Assembly (NCBI RefSeq): GCF_030272615.1
Contig: NC_081410.1
Location: forward strand, 114,544,433-114,608,432
Origin: Cryptomeria japonica
Lineage: Eukaryota; Streptophyta; Pinopsida; Cupressales; Cupressaceae
DNA length: 64,000 nt
Direction of reading: 5' to 3'
This document shows, piece after piece, positions 11,255 through 26,968 of this stretch; position 1 is the first letter of the stretch; each line of letters begins with the position of its first letter. The notes under the pieces are model-generated. The model did not search any database. It saw nothing but the letters and a program-made list of their open reading frames with translations, and had not been told where the DNA came from. The translations under genes were made by a program, and so were the position numbers.

Positions 11255-13445
11255 ACATGGTGGAAAAAATACCCATAATTATTATTTTACTATCAACTAT
11301 GTTAATGATGAGTCTTCTCAAGATGTTGGGTCTTCTCCTCTTACTCCCCTTTCAGAACACACGCCTTGGGGAGTTTCTTAGGGGGATGCCATGATTTTGG
11401 TAAGTCTTGTTACTATGACTCCTTCAACTCATATTGTTGTGTCCCATCCAATTTCTAATTATGTTGCTTAGACTCCCATTTTCACAACTATTATTCCTTC
11501 TACTTAAACATAACACATTTTTACTCACTTAGATGAGAATATTATTGTATAATTGTTCAAAGGTGGATGTGAGGTTTGAGATTGAGTAGAGTTGGATTTC
11601 GCATTATTTTAAATTAAATCCTTCAATATTTTCATATATTTTGGCCATCTTGTGGTGGTTAGCGTGTGTCGTCTTAGATATAATTTTTTTCTACTCTATT
11701 CTTGGAGGCTTTTATATTCATATTTGCTCATAATGTTACTTTGTATTCAAAATTATCATATCTTTAGTTAATTTGGTTGTTTTATTTTTACCATATCTTT
11801 TTGTATGTGTTTCGTTCGTCTATTGCTTGCTTTGTTGTGTAAGGGTTCAAGCCCTTTCAAAACACACATCATTAATAAGAATTTAAAGTATCAGCATATC
11901 CATAACGTCTAGAGGGTTTTGGTAAGAGAGTGTCATGCTGTTAACTTATGGTTTAGTTTGCAATCTCTTTCACTCTAGTGGAAGTGTAGCTAAGTGTAGA
12001 ATAAGAGCTTGTTTGTGCATTGTTCGATTAATTTATTTATTTAGTGTGCACATTTTTGACACTTCTAATCAGACTTTCTAAACATCATTTCCTCTAAATG
12101 ACTAGGGTGACACACTACTAGTTCTATTCCACTAATTGTCTATACTTTGTTCTTTGAAAGGGTATTATTTTTTAAATCCCAACACTCTCTTAAAGAGGAG
12201 AAAAATATAGACAGCTAAAATTAATGACATCTTAATGATACACTTAACATTACAATTTTTGACACCATACTAGACCCATTGTAACCACATTCTTATCTTA
12301 TCAACACTACTCAATTGTATAAAATGGATTTATTCAATTAAACAAGACTTGTCCTCCAACATTTCCTCCATTATCCAACTAATTAAATAATTCATTTTTA
12401 ATTAATTAAACTAGCATTTTACATCAACTTGTAGCCTTCTCATCTTGACTTACATAAATGGGTTTCAAATTCTTGGAATCCTCTCATTGGTGGCAAGATC
12501 AAGTTGTATCATTGTGCCAATGGCTTTTTAATCATGTCTTTTGAATATTCAGAGGATAGGGATTTGCCACTTGATGAAAGGCTTTGGATGTGTGGAAAGA
12601 ACCCCTTTTTATCTCCTTCAATGCTCTTTTTAACATGCACAATTTAAAATAAAAATAAATACAAGCCACAATCCAAAATGAAGTTAATGAATTCAACTAA
12701 CTAATCCTAGTCATCTATCTCCAACTATCTTTAATCCAAATCAAATTTTTTAATCTCCCATCAATTTAATCAAGTCAACTCCCAACCTCCTATATATTGA
12801 TTCTCTTATTACTCTCAAAATTCAAATTCTCTCTTAAACACTCATAATCCTCCATCCTAAACCAATCTGAACCATCCATTTATCTTCATCAAATCTATAA
12901 ATCAAGCCTCTTTCAAATGAGATTTGAAAACAACAAAATTATTCTATTAAAATTATGAAAATTATGAACTTATCCATGTCGTCAAGAGGATGTGTATTAG
13001 AGTTTTCATGTTTTCTTATGTGTATTGGAGTTTTCATGTTTTCTTATGATTTAATTTTAAAAAAATTCACTCTAATTAAATATCATTTATGTATAAAATA
13101 GGAAATTGTCTTGTGTATTATTCTCTTATTTCATTTTGCATATAATATGCCCAAAATAATTTTAAAACTTTACAAAACATTTCATTCCACATTTAGTTTT
13201 AAAATTTTATTAGAATAATATTTTTTTTTAATTATAACGTGGTATTTATTTCACTTACCCCTTTACAACTCCCTTGCTAGATCTTAATCAAAGTTGTCAA
13301 TCTAATAATTAAGAGCTCGATTTATCTTCATCTCAAGCCATATAGATTTGTTGTTTTGGTCATTTTTATTGGCTTGTAAGGATTAGCCAATTTTGCTTCA
13401 ATATAATATGCAAATATTCACGTTTTCTTTCCTAAATGAGAGGCT
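11255..13445. repeat. Unclassified dispersed repeat, copy 1, right part
   Basis: Homologous to 17672-20385 along its length, except for the solo LTR insertion that only copy 2 has. A short frame near 11268-11510 (NDESSQDVGSSPL-like) is open in copy 2 but has TAG stops here. Copy 1 lacks the segment equivalent to 17119-17671. No transposon domain recognised. Confidence 0.8.
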
Positions 13446-15027
13446 AACCTAATCGATTAATTATTTTATCATCAATAGCCCTGCAAAATGAGATTTCTTC
13501 AGCCTTTGCTGACACCATGAACTCAATTGCCACACAGGGAGGGAAAATATAGGGGAGAGGACCTAGAAGTTGTGCACCCTAACTTTGCACATCTCAAAAT
13601 CCTACAAGGAAATTTCAAACCACTCCCAATTTTTTACAGTAGGTTGCTTGGAAAGTCCCCTACTTATAACTAAGGTTTCATCGCCACATCAGCATGTTTT
13701 TTTGCCAAGGTGTCCAAAACAACCCCCAAAAAATGAGACCAATAGGTGTGCAAAAGTGGCCCCAATACTTGTGCAGCTGGTGTGGCATCACATGATTGGT
13801 TACTTTTCACAACTAATGGTACATTTCCTAACAATAACAACTTTAAAGTCACAACTATTCGTGCATAAACACACAAAAATTGATATTTAATGTTTCAAAC
13901 AATAGTTTTTATTTGTACTATTATTGGAGCAAAAAGTATCAACGACCCTCACAACAATTGGTACATGCTCGACTACTGGTTCTCTTCTCCTAACTTATAT
14001 TGATCTGGATTTTGATAAAACTAGAGAAATTTTGAAAGCTTTACAACAGTAGTGATGAGACATATTGTTTCTCAAAGAAATCATTCTAGTGTACGCTTTC
14101 AATGGTTGTATGCACAAATATCTATTTTTGAAGATTTTCTCTGCAATTTCATATCTCAAAGTAAATGCTGAAATGAATTATCATCAATATCCTTGCAAAA
14201 TACAGTCAAATCTCTCCTGCTTGAATTGACAATATGTTTGCTTGAAGATTTTCTCTGCATTTTTAGATCTCACAATAAATGCTGAAATGATTTATTATCA
14301 ATATCGATGCAAAATGTTGACGCCTACACACAAATCTTGATATCATCCATCTCTAGTCTTTCTAATAAGATAATGATTCGTATTTGAATTACATGATAAA
14401 GAATCATTGACAAATGGCTTGATACCTATGAGTTGAATAGTTTACATCCACGGTGAACCTCTTAATCAGATTTTTGAATGTCCTCTTTACACTGGTTTGG
14501 TAAACTTATAATAAGAAAAAATAGCTTCACCCTTTTTACTTTAATACAAAATAAAAATCATTTGTAAGAGGGAACAATTTAAAAGAACCTCAATATTACA
14601 ACTAAATAGTGTAGAGAACACTAAAACATGAAAATCAAAGAGACAAAAACCAAAATATATCCATAAGGCGTGTGGTACCAACAATCCAACTGCAATGACA
14701 CAATAAGATGGGAATTATGACAGAAGTACAAGAATAATGCCAAAAACAATATTTGTCAATCTTTCATTGTAATAAAAATTTAGAATAATTGAAGGATAAT
14801 AAAGTAATGAAATTACATAGTTTTGTGTCAAGATGTCTCAATCATTCGTTTTATCAATAGCACCATAAAAAACACTCTAAAATAAATATTAAAAAAGTGC
14901 TTGTGTTGAAAGAAGTGGTAAAAGTACTTTCATCCGTAATGCAATCTAATTTATTGTATGATTTTAGGGAAACAACTAAACATGAAAAGGGGTGTGATTT
15001 ATTTATTTTTAATTCATATTTTCATTC
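13446..15027. other. Non-coding spacer
   Basis: No supported gene. A segment of about 75 nt around 14131-14207 recurs imperfectly at about 14241-14316 (AAGATTTTCTCTGCA, AATGCTGAAATGA and TATCAATATC are shared). I see nothing else. Confidence 0.5.
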
Positions 15028-16489
<1,462 letters not shown>

Positions 16490-19400
16490 ATCAAATACTC
16501 AGAGTTGATTGACATTCTCTAGACTTAATATGTTGCTTAGTATGTATGATTTAAGCTTGACTACAAATCGAATTCATATATATTTTAGATGTTTTTTAAA
16601 ATGTGTGATCTAATTAATTTTTTTTTCTCTTAAAGTTGCATTCAAAGCGATAGGTTGAGAATGGAGATACAAGTACTCCTACAAAGTATCTGATGTAGGA
16701 TGAAGGTGGCTTGACGAATTCAATGTGTGTGGTAACAACAAGCATTAAGTGGATGAGGGTATTTGAAAAGCAGAGCATTCAATGGGAGAGGGTATTTGAA
16801 ATTCAATTTAATTTGCTACATCCTTCCAAGGTAGAGCACTTGGCTACCAATGCATTTGCTTCTCATTATTGAAATGAGTTCATTCAAATCTAGTTACTGA
16901 CATGGCATATATCCACCGGGAGCATACAACTACCAACTCTTATTCTAAACCGTTCTTTGGCTTATTGCATGGGCCCTCAAATTTTCCCTAGAACTTTTTC
17001 ACGACCTCTGTAATGTGCAACAAAGTGAGAAGATTTGTTTTGATTTTGAAATTAAATGGTAGAATCAAGAGTAACACAAAAACAACGATGCCATTAATCG
17101 TGGTAATATTGAGCATGGTGGGCCTCATGGCTACTATGGGAAAGTACCAGAATTTCAAATATATCTCAAATTTCAAACCTCTTTCCCTTTCAATAATTGT
17201 TTGGATTTCAAAATTTGTTTTTTCTTGTTGGGTTTGTAGTTTTTTTAAGATGGATTGTTCTGCCATGGCTACCAACAGGGATGCAATAGTAGGCAACAGT
17301 AATCCTACAACTAATTTGGGTAATTTTTTTTCCATCATCATTGAGATGGCTTGCAATGATTTATGTGTATCATGATCAAAGTCATTTGCAATATTACGCT
17401 AGAGCTCTCAAGGTCTATTACAAAAAGAAAAATAAATTAGAACATTTAGTCAAGATTAGTCGTCAACATAAGTTTCATGAACTATTATATGTTTTTTCTT
17501 ATTATAGTGGATATAGATATATACAAAGGTCTTCATGGGGACATTATTTTGATGGAGGATAGGTCCTAGTTTCATCTACTTGACTATGAGGGTCTCCCCT
17601 TCACATGAGGATAATGTTTTCCCACTAACAACCTAGCCTTAGATTGTTCACTCTTTTGATGCAAGTGTGTGGCTACATGATGGCAAAATACCCATAATGA
17701 TTATCTTACTATAAACAATGCTAATGATGAATCTTCTCAAGATGTTGTGTCTTCTCCTCTCATTCCCCCTTTAGAACAAACTCCTTGGGGAGTTTCTTGG
17801 GGGGATGCCATGATTTTGGTAAGTCTTGTTACTATGACTCCTTCAACTCATATTGGTGGGTACCACCCAATCTCTGATTATGTTTCTCAGACTCCCATTT
17901 CCACAACTCTTATTCCTTCTACTTAAACATAACACACTTTTACTCACTTAGACGAGAATATTATTGGATAATTTTCCAAAGTTGGATGTGAGGTTTGAGA
18001 TTGAGTATAGTTGGACTTGGCATTATTTAAATTAAATCCATCCATTTTTTCATATATTTTAGTCATCTTGTGGTGGTTAGTGTGTGGTGTCTTAGATACA
18101 TTTTTTTCCTACTCTATTCTTGGAGGCTCTTATATTCATCTTTGGATGCAATGTTGCTTTGTATTCAAAATTATCATCTATTTAGTTAATTTGGTTGTTT
18201 TATTTTTACCATATCTTTTTGTATGTGTTTCATTCGTCTATTGTTTGCTTTGTTATGTAAGGGTTCATGCCCTTTCAAAACACACATTAATATCAAGAAT
18301 TTAAAGTATGAGCATATCCATGACATCTAGAGGGTTTTGGTAAGAGAGTGTCGTTGTTAACTTACAATTTAGTTTGCAATCTCTTTCACTCTAGTGGAAG
18401 TGTAGCTAAGTGTAGAATAAGAGATTTTTTGTGCATTGTTCTATTAATTAATTTATTTAGTGTGCACATTTTTGACACTTCTAATCAGAGTTTCTGAACA
18501 TTATTTCCTCTAAATGAGTGGGGTGACTTACTACTAATTCTATTCCACTATATGTCTATACTTTGTTCTTTAAAAGGTATTATTTTTTAAATCCCAACAC
18601 CATCTTAAAGAGGAGAAAAATATAGACACCTAAAATTAATGGTATCTTAATGATACACTTAACATTACTATTTTTGGCACTATACTAGACCAATTGTAAC
18701 CATATTCTCATCTTATCAACACTACTCAATTGTATAAAATATATTTATTTAATTAAATAAGACTTGTCATCTAGCATTTCTTCCATTCACCAGTTAATTA
18801 AATAATTCATTTTTACTTAATTAAACTAGCGTTCTTCATCCACTTGTAGCCTTCTCATCTTGACTTACATAAACGGGTTTCAGATTCTTGGAATCCTCTC
18901 ATTGGTGGCAAGATCAAGTTGTATCATTGTGACAAAGGCTTCTTAATCACGTCTTTTGAATATTCAAAGGATAGGGATTTACCACTTGATGAAAGGCTTT
19001 GAATGTGGGGAAAGCACCCCTTTTTATCTCCTTCAATGCTCTTTTTAACATCCTCAATTTAAAACTTGTTGGTGTAAATAATTATTCATCTTGGATATTA
19101 TTACACCTTACTTAAGTTTACTTAGGAAATGCATTTCATAGTAGTTTGGGTATGAGACACTTGGGTGTTTGTGCCACATTGGGATAGTATGTGTAGGAGA
19201 ATTTTCACTTTTTATGGTGTGATCTTGTTACTACTCTATCATATCCACTTATTGTGGAGTGATAATTCCACCTTTGGTGGGTGATCCACCTCATGAGGAA
19301 TATTTTATTGTTTCTCCTACCTACCACACCTATTCCTACCTACCCTTGTTTCTTATTGAGCCACATGTCATGTTTGTGTGCTCACATATCCATATAGCCT

Positions 19401-20484
19401 TGCCTATATATGCAAGCTCATCTACATTGTATGAAACAACTATTGATCATTTATCTATTGATGAGAATACAGTTTATCCTTGTCCTATATTTTGTCTCTC
19501 TTTTGTACTTTTCATTGAGCTCTTGATCTTGGTAAAATCTCACAAAATTAAAATAACTAAAAGCCACAATCCAAAATGAAGTTAACATTAAATCCTAGTT
19601 ATGAAATCAACTAACTAATCCTAGTCATCGATTTCCAACTACCTTTAATCCAAATTCATATTTTTTAATCCCCCATCAATTTAATCAAGTCAACTCTAGC
19701 CCTCCATCAACCAACCTCCTATATATGATTCTCTTCTTACTCTCAAACTTCAAATTTTATCTCAAACAATCATAATCCTCCATCCTAAACCAATCTGAAC
19801 CATCCATCTATCTTCATCAAATCTATAAACCAAACCATCTCCAAACCATTTTCAAATGAGATTTAAAAACAACAGAATTATTCTATTAAAATTCTGAAAC
19901 AAACACATTTCATCCTCTTTATCAACAAATTATGAACATATCCATGTCGTCTAGAGGGTGTGTATTAGAGTTTTCAAGTTCTTTTATGATGTAATTTACA
20001 TTTTTTTTCACTCTAATGCAATCTCATTTAAGTATAAAATAGAAAATTGTCTTGTACATTATTCTCTTATTTTATTTTGTATGTAATATGCCCAAAATAA
20101 TTTTAAAACTTTACAAAATGATTTTATTGCACATTTAGTTTTAAATTTTATTAGAATAATATTTATTTTTTAAATTAAAATGTAGTCCCTTGCTAGATCT
20201 TAATCAAAGTTGTCAATCTAATATTTAAGAGCTCAAATCATTAGGTTAAATATCCTTAGCTCAAGCCATATAAATTTATGATATTGGTAATTTTTATTGG
20301 CTTACAAGGATTAGCCAATTTTGCTTCGATATAATATGCAAATCTTCACATTTTCTTTCCTAAACGAGAGCCTACTTTATTCGCTCTATATTAGAAAATT
20401 GGGCTTTGGTTTCTCCACACCTTCACTAAAAATGATTATATTGTAATCTACACATCTTTAAAACATACGTGAAGCTAAACATCT
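16490..20484. repeat. Unclassified dispersed repeat, copy 2
   Basis: Homologous to 4953-5642 and 11255-13445. It contains 17119-17671, which copy 1 lacks, and a solo LTR at 19067-19544. A short frame about 17683-17925 (encoding NDESSQDVVSSPLIPPLEQT) is open here and shared in frame with copy 1, so it may be a coding relic. Another frame at 17249-17370 starts MDCSAMATNRDAIVG and could be a Gag beginning, but I cannot confirm a family. Element B is inserted at its right end. Confidence 0.75.
19067..19544 (+). mobile_element. Solo LTR (about 478 bp)
   Basis: It starts TGTTGGTGTAAATAATTATT and ends AATCTCACA. The interval is absent at the corresponding point of copy 1 (about 12645), which proves insertion. 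Flanks AAACT (19062-19066) and AAATT (19545-19549) fit an imperfect 5-bp target duplication. No internal sequence remains, as expected after LTR-LTR recombination. The TGTTGG start suggests a copia family. Confidence 0.82.
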
Positions 20485-23400
20485 TGTAGTACCCCTACTC
20501 GTTTGAACTCATTAGACTCATATTTTATTATTGTTTGTTTTCAGTGGATACATTACCATGATGTGTTACTCAGATTTTTGTGACATTATTTCATGCTTTA
20601 TCTCGAGATGAGATGCATAATTTATTTGCAGTATTTCAGTACTTGTGATTTATGGCATTTTATGGATTATTGTTATGTACTGACATTTTGCTTTATCTAT
20701 GCAATGTGTAATTATATGTTGTGTGTCTGCGATTGTATTGGATGCAAGGGGACGATTTTTCTTCACTCATTTCGGTGAAACAGGGAACGTCGCTATTCTC
20801 CTTCATCGGTTTGTATGCCGTGTTTTCTATATTGTATATATGCATGTGTGGTTCGGTGATGCAGGATATTGCAGGTACAAGTACCGGTAGGTACGGGGCA
20901 TCGTCTCCACCTAGCTTCACAAGTTTGAGCGTGCCTTATATTTTCCGATGGAAGTGGAGGAGATAGTAGTTGACCCTATTTTACTCAGTTACACTCGTGT
21001 GAGTGTCGTCAGTTGGTCGTCCTGTCAGTTTGTTCGACCTTCGTATTTTGTTGTTTGATATTTTCATGAGTATTTGCTTGAGGTTTGTTCTGTTGTGTGT
21101 GTTTAGTGGATTTAATTAATTAATTAAGTTTATGGAGTTATCTCATAGTTGAATTATTTATGCATTGAGATTTTAAATTTAATTAATTAAAAAGGAAATT
21201 ATTAAATTAAGTTGCAAGCTACATGATATTAGAAATATATTTTATTTAAATTTTAGTGGAAAAATAAATTAGATTAATTGTATTTATTATTTCCTAGAAT
21301 TTTAAATAAATAAAAGAATAAAAGAATAAATGAATGAAAGAATTAATTAGAATTAAAGTATTGCTTTAATTTCTTTATTTAGAAAATTAATTAATTTGCA
21401 TGAGAAAAGAAAAGAAAGAATAATGATTTTTAATTATTTCATGTTAGCTTATCTTATGTTATAAAATTAGAAAAGAAAATAAAATTGCTTTTATTCTAAA
21501 TTTAGGTTTTTGAGAAAAAGCTATTCAACCTAGAATTTTAGTTTAAATAGGGGAATAGGTCTTTATTTTAGATACATAGGAAACAAGTCAAGAATTTAGG
21601 TGAAGAAATTTATTGGAAAGATTAAGGCTCTTCTACAGATTTCTTCGAGGAAAGCTATATCAGGTTGGGTGGCTTCTTTTGATTGTTTGTTTTTAAGAAA
21701 ATATTTCTATTTCTTCCATTTTTCTCTGAATGATATGTGTGTAAATTATTTGTCAAATCCAAAACCCTCTTCTGGTTAATTCAGGTTTTGATTTAAAATT
21801 CAGGCTTGATGTTAATTTCTAGTTTATGGGAAGAATTTAATTTTGAGAAAATTAGGAAAATTATTATGGAAAATTTGTCAAGTTTTTTATGATGCATGGA
21901 AATTGCAAGATTTGAGAGAAAACAGTATTTACCAGATAAATTATTCTCTCTTGTTTGATTTGTTCTGATAGTGTTTTAAATAATGGTATCTCTGTGAAAT
22001 TATTTAATTACTTTAGAAATAAATTTAATTGTTAATTAAATTTATTGGGTTATCTAATTTTGAAAAAAAAAATAGTTATTTGATAAAAAATAATGATAAA
22101 TAAAATAAAATTATGTCGAAGTGGATTCTATTGAATTGGGAATTTATTTTTATATTTTAAAAAAAAATTATTAAAAAAAAAATTATTTAAAAAAAAAAAA
22201 TTATGGGGAGGCAAAGCTTGCTCCCCGCGTAGCAGTAGCTACCTAAAGGTAGTGGCTGCTGCCATAAGGCAGCAGTGCTATCCAAGGGTAGTGGCTGCTA
22301 CCTACGGCAGCAACGCTACCATTGGTAGCGTTTGCTGCCATATGGCAACAACGCTACCATAGGGTAGCAATTAGTTTAGGTTAAATTAAATTTTGTTTTT
22401 GTTTTTATATGTTTTTAAATTATTTTTTTTAGTTTTGACAAAAAATAATAAGATTGTTTTAATATATATATGAGTTCTTTGTAAATTATAAATATGAGAA
22501 ATTGGAAGTTAGAGTTTTTTGTTTATATATATACAATTAATTCAGAATTTAGTTATTTCGGGAAAAACTTATAATTTATGATTCCATATTTATGCTTATA
22601 AACACATTAGGAGATTAATCTATATGTGAATTTATTTAACTTTATTGGACAAGTGATAAGATTGATTTCTTTGTATTAAAATAGTTGTAAATTCTTATTA
22701 TCTGGAAATTCCTTATTTGCAAGTTATTTATGCTTTTGGCTGTTGTAAAGAAAGATTGCCTATATTAGGGTCTTGTGTAAATGTTGTTTGCAATCAAGCT
22801 TAATTCCATTGCATTTCTGGTTGAGTTATCATTATGTCCTATGTTATTATATCTCCTTGGTCAGGTGTTGTTGTATTACCTTATTGATGTGAGCCATTGT
22901 GTGTTCCGTCCAAATGGTCAATCTTGGGTTAGTGATTGTGTATCCTTCACCTATGCTTTGTCAAAATTAGTTATGGTTGTCTGTTTCACCATAGAGTTCT
23001 CGTAGAGAGAGACCTTTCCTGTTAGTGTCCTATGAGAGAGAGTGGATTTCGAGCGGGGGCTGTTCCTGAAGTGGATGACAGGATAACCCGTCGAAAGTCA
23101 GTTAAAAAGTGATAACCTAATAATTGATTAGGGGGTGGGTAGAATAAATATTAATTAAGATAATGTACCTCGTGCATAGGTGTAGTGCTTGTATAGGGCT
23201 CATAATGTTATGAGAAGGCCTGGAATGGAAAACTTACCACCTTGTCTTCATGAAAGGATTGGTAGGGTCCGCATGAGACTTAGTTGGAGCCGGAAGCTGG
23301 GAGAGGTTACCAGGACAAAGAGCCGGGACCTAGGAGGCCTACCATGGTAACCATCAAGCTATGCGATGACACTCTCTCCTTAGAGTCTCTAGTGTTTTGT

Positions 23401-24107
23401 GAGTTGAGTCGCATGGATGTTTGCGGAGTCTTTTAGTTCTTTTGTACTTGTTTTACTTTGCTTGCTTGAGGGTTTTCTACTATCTCCTAGCACAGTGGGG
23501 TGGTTCCATTTCGGGATCACATGGTCGGGTGGTAGTGCCAATTCCCATCGGATGTTCTAGATTGTATCTTCAGGTGAGGAAAGGCTTCGCTGGTGTTTCT
23601 TGGTTCGTGGTTCATGTACCAACTCTTGTTCGTGAGCATTGTTCAGTTAAGACCTTGTGGTCATTGTATCAAACTTTTATGTAACCTTGATATTGTAACT
23701 TTGTAATCCATGGTATTATTCGAAGCCATGTATTTATGGATATTGTAATATTTTGATAGTGGAATGTATGTTAATTCAGTTGCTTTGTTCTTATATATGA
23801 ATGATTTATGGAAAATTGAATGCATTGGAATACTTTATTCTATCATTATGGAATTTAGATGTATGTGTAGTTTTGAACTTAAGTATTTACTTTATCTAAT
23901 TAAATGGACAATTGGATTAACCATGGTGTTAATATAATCCACGATTAATCTTCGTTAGTAACCCTTAGGAAATCATGTGTTAGTCTTCTGTTGTGTTATT
24001 AGACGTGCAATGGTTATAATTAATGCACTTAATCTTTTAAAAAAATATTTCACCCTTTAGTTGCCCAGTTGTGTTGTTTTCCTTTAGGGTTCCTGGCGGG
24101 CATTACA
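20485..24107 (+). repeat. 5' LTR of chromovirus B (3.6 kb)
   Basis: It begins TGTAGTACCCCTACTCG at 20485, ends GGCGGGCATTACA at 24107, and is followed by a primer-binding site. The same start recurs at 28963. LTRs of this size are seen in Tekay/Del-type plant chromoviruses. Open frames inside it are short and not conserved in type. It carries the hairpin array annotated separately. Confidence 0.93.
22225..22372 (+). repeat. Array of seven GCTACC/GGTAGC mini-hairpins in the B 5' LTR
   Basis: Units of the form GCTACC-N4-GGTAGC or GCTGCC-N4-GGCAGC start at 22238, 22258, 22277, 22297, 22315, 22334 and 22353, with steps of 18-20. Each unit can fold into a 5-6 bp stem with a loop of about 4 nt. 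The block is GC-rich inside very AT-rich LTR sequence. Confidence 0.85.
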
Positions 24108-24109
24108 TT

Positions 24110-24123
24110 TGGTATCAGAGCCC
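24110..24123 (+). promoter_or_regulatory. Primer-binding site of element B
   Basis: TGGTATCAGAGCCC two nt after the LTR end, complementary to the 3' end of initiator tRNA-Met, the usual chromovirus primer. Confidence 0.92.
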
Positions 24124-24259
24124 AAGTTTCAACACTGGGTACTCTGGGTTTGTCGTGTGCCTTTCAGTTGACCATCTTGTTTAGGTCTTAATGTTTGTAT
24201 CTCTCTTGTCTTATCCTTGCTATAGATCTGAACTGTTTTCTCTTTTATGGTACTAGGTC

Positions 24260-25590
24260 ATGGCTACGAAAGTTAGAGGTGGCCGTATAGGTGGTCACAA
24301 AGGAGGCAGACGTGGAGGACGAGGTCGTGGTTCTGACCATCATAGTCCTTCACCACCACCCACTCATGTGAGTGTTGAGCCGGAACAGTTTGTTCATCAA
24401 AATTCTCAGCATGCAGTAGAGCAGGTTCTCGAAAGGGAAGAGCTGAGACAAATGTTTCAGGAAGTTCTGGCTAGGTTAGGCCAAAGGCCTGAGTTTGAGC
24501 AGCCTATTCATGCTTAGGTTGAGGAGCCACTTCAGCAGGTTCCAGAGGGGAGAGAAACAGAGAGATCACCCAGGAGGAGGGAGATTCCAGCTGTCCAAGA
24601 TCCACCTTCCTTGGGTCACATAAAGGACTTGATGAGGTCCAATCCTCCTTACTTTGATGGTATGGGTACTGGTCTTGAGGCAGAGACCTGGCTCATCAGT
24701 TTGGACCGGTGTTTCTTTATGTTTCCATACAATAGCAACACCAAGGCGAGATGTGCTATTATGTGTCTCAATAATTTTGCTTCAATCTGGTGGAGATTAG
24801 AGGAGGAGAAGATTGGTGTATGCATTAACACCGTTACATGGGAGCTATTTCTGGAGAGATTCAGGGCACGGTTTCTCTCACCCCAGTGGAAGCAGACTTG
24901 AGTAGATGAGTTCTACGCCTTGCATCAGTATGGGATGACATTAGACCAGTATGAGCACAGGTTCTATGAGCTCAAATAGTATGCCGAAATTGGTAATGAT
25001 GAGGCTATGCTTGTCCAACATTTCTTGAGAGGTTTGAATGACTGTATAAATGGAGGAGTGAGGGTGTTTGAGACACCTTCAGGTGAGATAGATGTGGTGA
25101 AAGCCAGATTGGTTGAGTTGAACCTTAGCCATGCACTTGGTGGTCAGACAAGTGTGTAGATAGGGAGTGCACCTTCCAGTGGGAATAGAGCTCAAGGAAA
25201 TTAGTCTCAGTCAGTTGCACCATTTAGGATTCCTTAGGCACTTGCTAAGGGTGGGTAGCAGCAGCAACAGTCAAAACCAAAATAGTTCCAGGGCCAGCAA
25301 GGTGGCAACTCTCAATTTAAGAAGAACAGGAACTGGCAAAAGGGCAAATAGGGCCCTACAGGGCAGTCCTCGTAGAATGCATCTTACACCCCTAGTCAGG
25401 GAAGTTTCCAGTAGTCTAGTGGGCCGACAAGTAATAGAGGAGCTTGCTTCTCGTGTGGATAGTCTAGTCATAGAGCAGCGTAGTGCCCTCAGTGGTTACA
25501 CAATACAGGCAGTCAGAAGCTAGCAACATCTGAACCTATAGTGGGAGATGCAGGGAGATCCCATAGAGTGTTTACAGTGGTAGATGACCG
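24260..25590 (+). pseudogene. Chromovirus B Gag (decayed)
   Basis: It starts MATKVRGGRIGG, a basic glycine/arginine-rich N-terminus. The capsid-type core begins near 24600 (NPPYFDGMGTGLEAETWLI, then WELFLERFRARFLS). A Q-rich linker and one zinc knuckle follow at about 25450 (CFSCG-stop-SSHRAA-stop-C), in which two glutamines have become TAG. The reading frame is continuous with pol downstream. More than ten stops occur, nearly all TAG at positions where CAG is expected. It formed the nucleocapsid in life and is non-functional now. Confidence 0.88.
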
Positions 25591-26968
25591 CTAAGCTGAT
25601 CATCAAGGTACAGTTGTTGAGGCAGTAGGTATGTTGCATGGAATCCCTATCTCTGTACTTTTTGATTCTGGTGCTTCAGATTCTTTCGTTTTTTCATCCA
25701 TTGTGGAGCGGTGTAGACTTACGTCTGCTAAGCAGGCGGATAGGTGGCAAGTAGAGTTGGCTATAGGTGTCTGTGTTTCTGTAGATGCCTTCATTCCCAG
25801 TTGTAAGTTGGACTTAGGAACCACAGTTACCTCTGTTGACCTTCGAGTTGTTCCTTTGGGTTCTTATGGAGTTGTATTGGGGATGGATTGGCTATCATAT
25901 CACAGTGCTCGTGTAGATTGTCGCAAGAAGACAGTGGAGTGTTTAGATGACCTTGGCAGAGAAGTGGAGATTGTTGGAGTACAGAGGCCGATATCCCTAC
26001 GTATGATCTCTGCTATGCAACTTAAGCGGTGCATGCGTAGAGGGTGTCAGCTTTTTACAGTTACTCTTGAGGAATTGGATGAGTCAGAGAGTCAAGAAAT
26101 TGCTCTTGATAGTCACCCTATTCTTAGAGAGTATGTTGATGTGTTTCCATTGGATATTCCCGGTATGCCTCTGAAGCGAGACATAGACTTTTGTGTCGAT
26201 TTGGTTCCAAGTGCAGAACCTATTTCGAGAGCTCCATATCAGATGACTACTCAGGATTTAAGTGAGTTGAAATTGCAGATAGAAGAATTATTGGCCAAGG
26301 GATTCATTCATCCTAGTGTTTCCCCTTGGGGTGCGCCTGTTATCTTCGTTAAGAAGAAAGATGTTTCTCTTCGGTTATGCATTGATTACCAATAGCTGAA
26401 TAAGGTAACCATCTGGAATAGATATCCATTGCCTTGTATAGATGACCTTTTTGATCAGGTTAAAGGAGCCAAGGTGTTCTCTAAGATTGACTTGAAGTAT
26501 GGATACCATCAGTTGTGCATTCAGGATGCAAACATTCATAAGACAACGTTTCGTACTCGTTATGGTCACTATGAGTTCACAGTGGTGCCATTCGGGTTGA
26601 CGAACGCGCCTTCAATTTTCATGAGCTTAATGAATGGGGTTTTGCACACCTACCTTGATCGTTTTGTCATTGTATTCTTGGATGACATTCTGATTTATTC
26701 TAGATCTATGGAGGAGCATGAGGGTCACTTACGTCAGGTATTGCAATGCTTGAGGGAGAATCAGCTACATGCCAATTTGGCAAAGTGTTACTTCTTCCAG
26801 ACTGAGGTGAACTATCTTGGTCATGTAGTTTTTGGAGAAGGTACATCTATGGATCCTTCAAAGATCCAAGCCATTGTTGATTGGCCAGCGCTGACCAACG
26901 TTTCAGAAGTTAGGAGTTTTATAGGTTTGGTCGGATATTACCGTCGCTTTGTTGAAGGCTTTTCTTAG
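25591..26968 (+). pseudogene. Chromovirus B protease and reverse transcriptase (decayed)
   Basis: The aspartic protease motif LFDSGASDSFV lies at about 25657. RT follows with the PISRAPYQM entry, LKLQIEELLAKGFI, SPWGAPVIFVKKKD, RLCIDYQ-stop-LN, the fingers/palm segment [12 protein letters not shown] and the catalytic FLDDILIYS at about 26674. [12 protein letters not shown]-like wording (26585-26610) is typical of gypsy RT. Only one stop (TAG in the RLCIDYRQLN motif) falls in the RT up to 26966. It is in the same frame as gag, so gag and pol were one polyprotein. Confidence 0.93.
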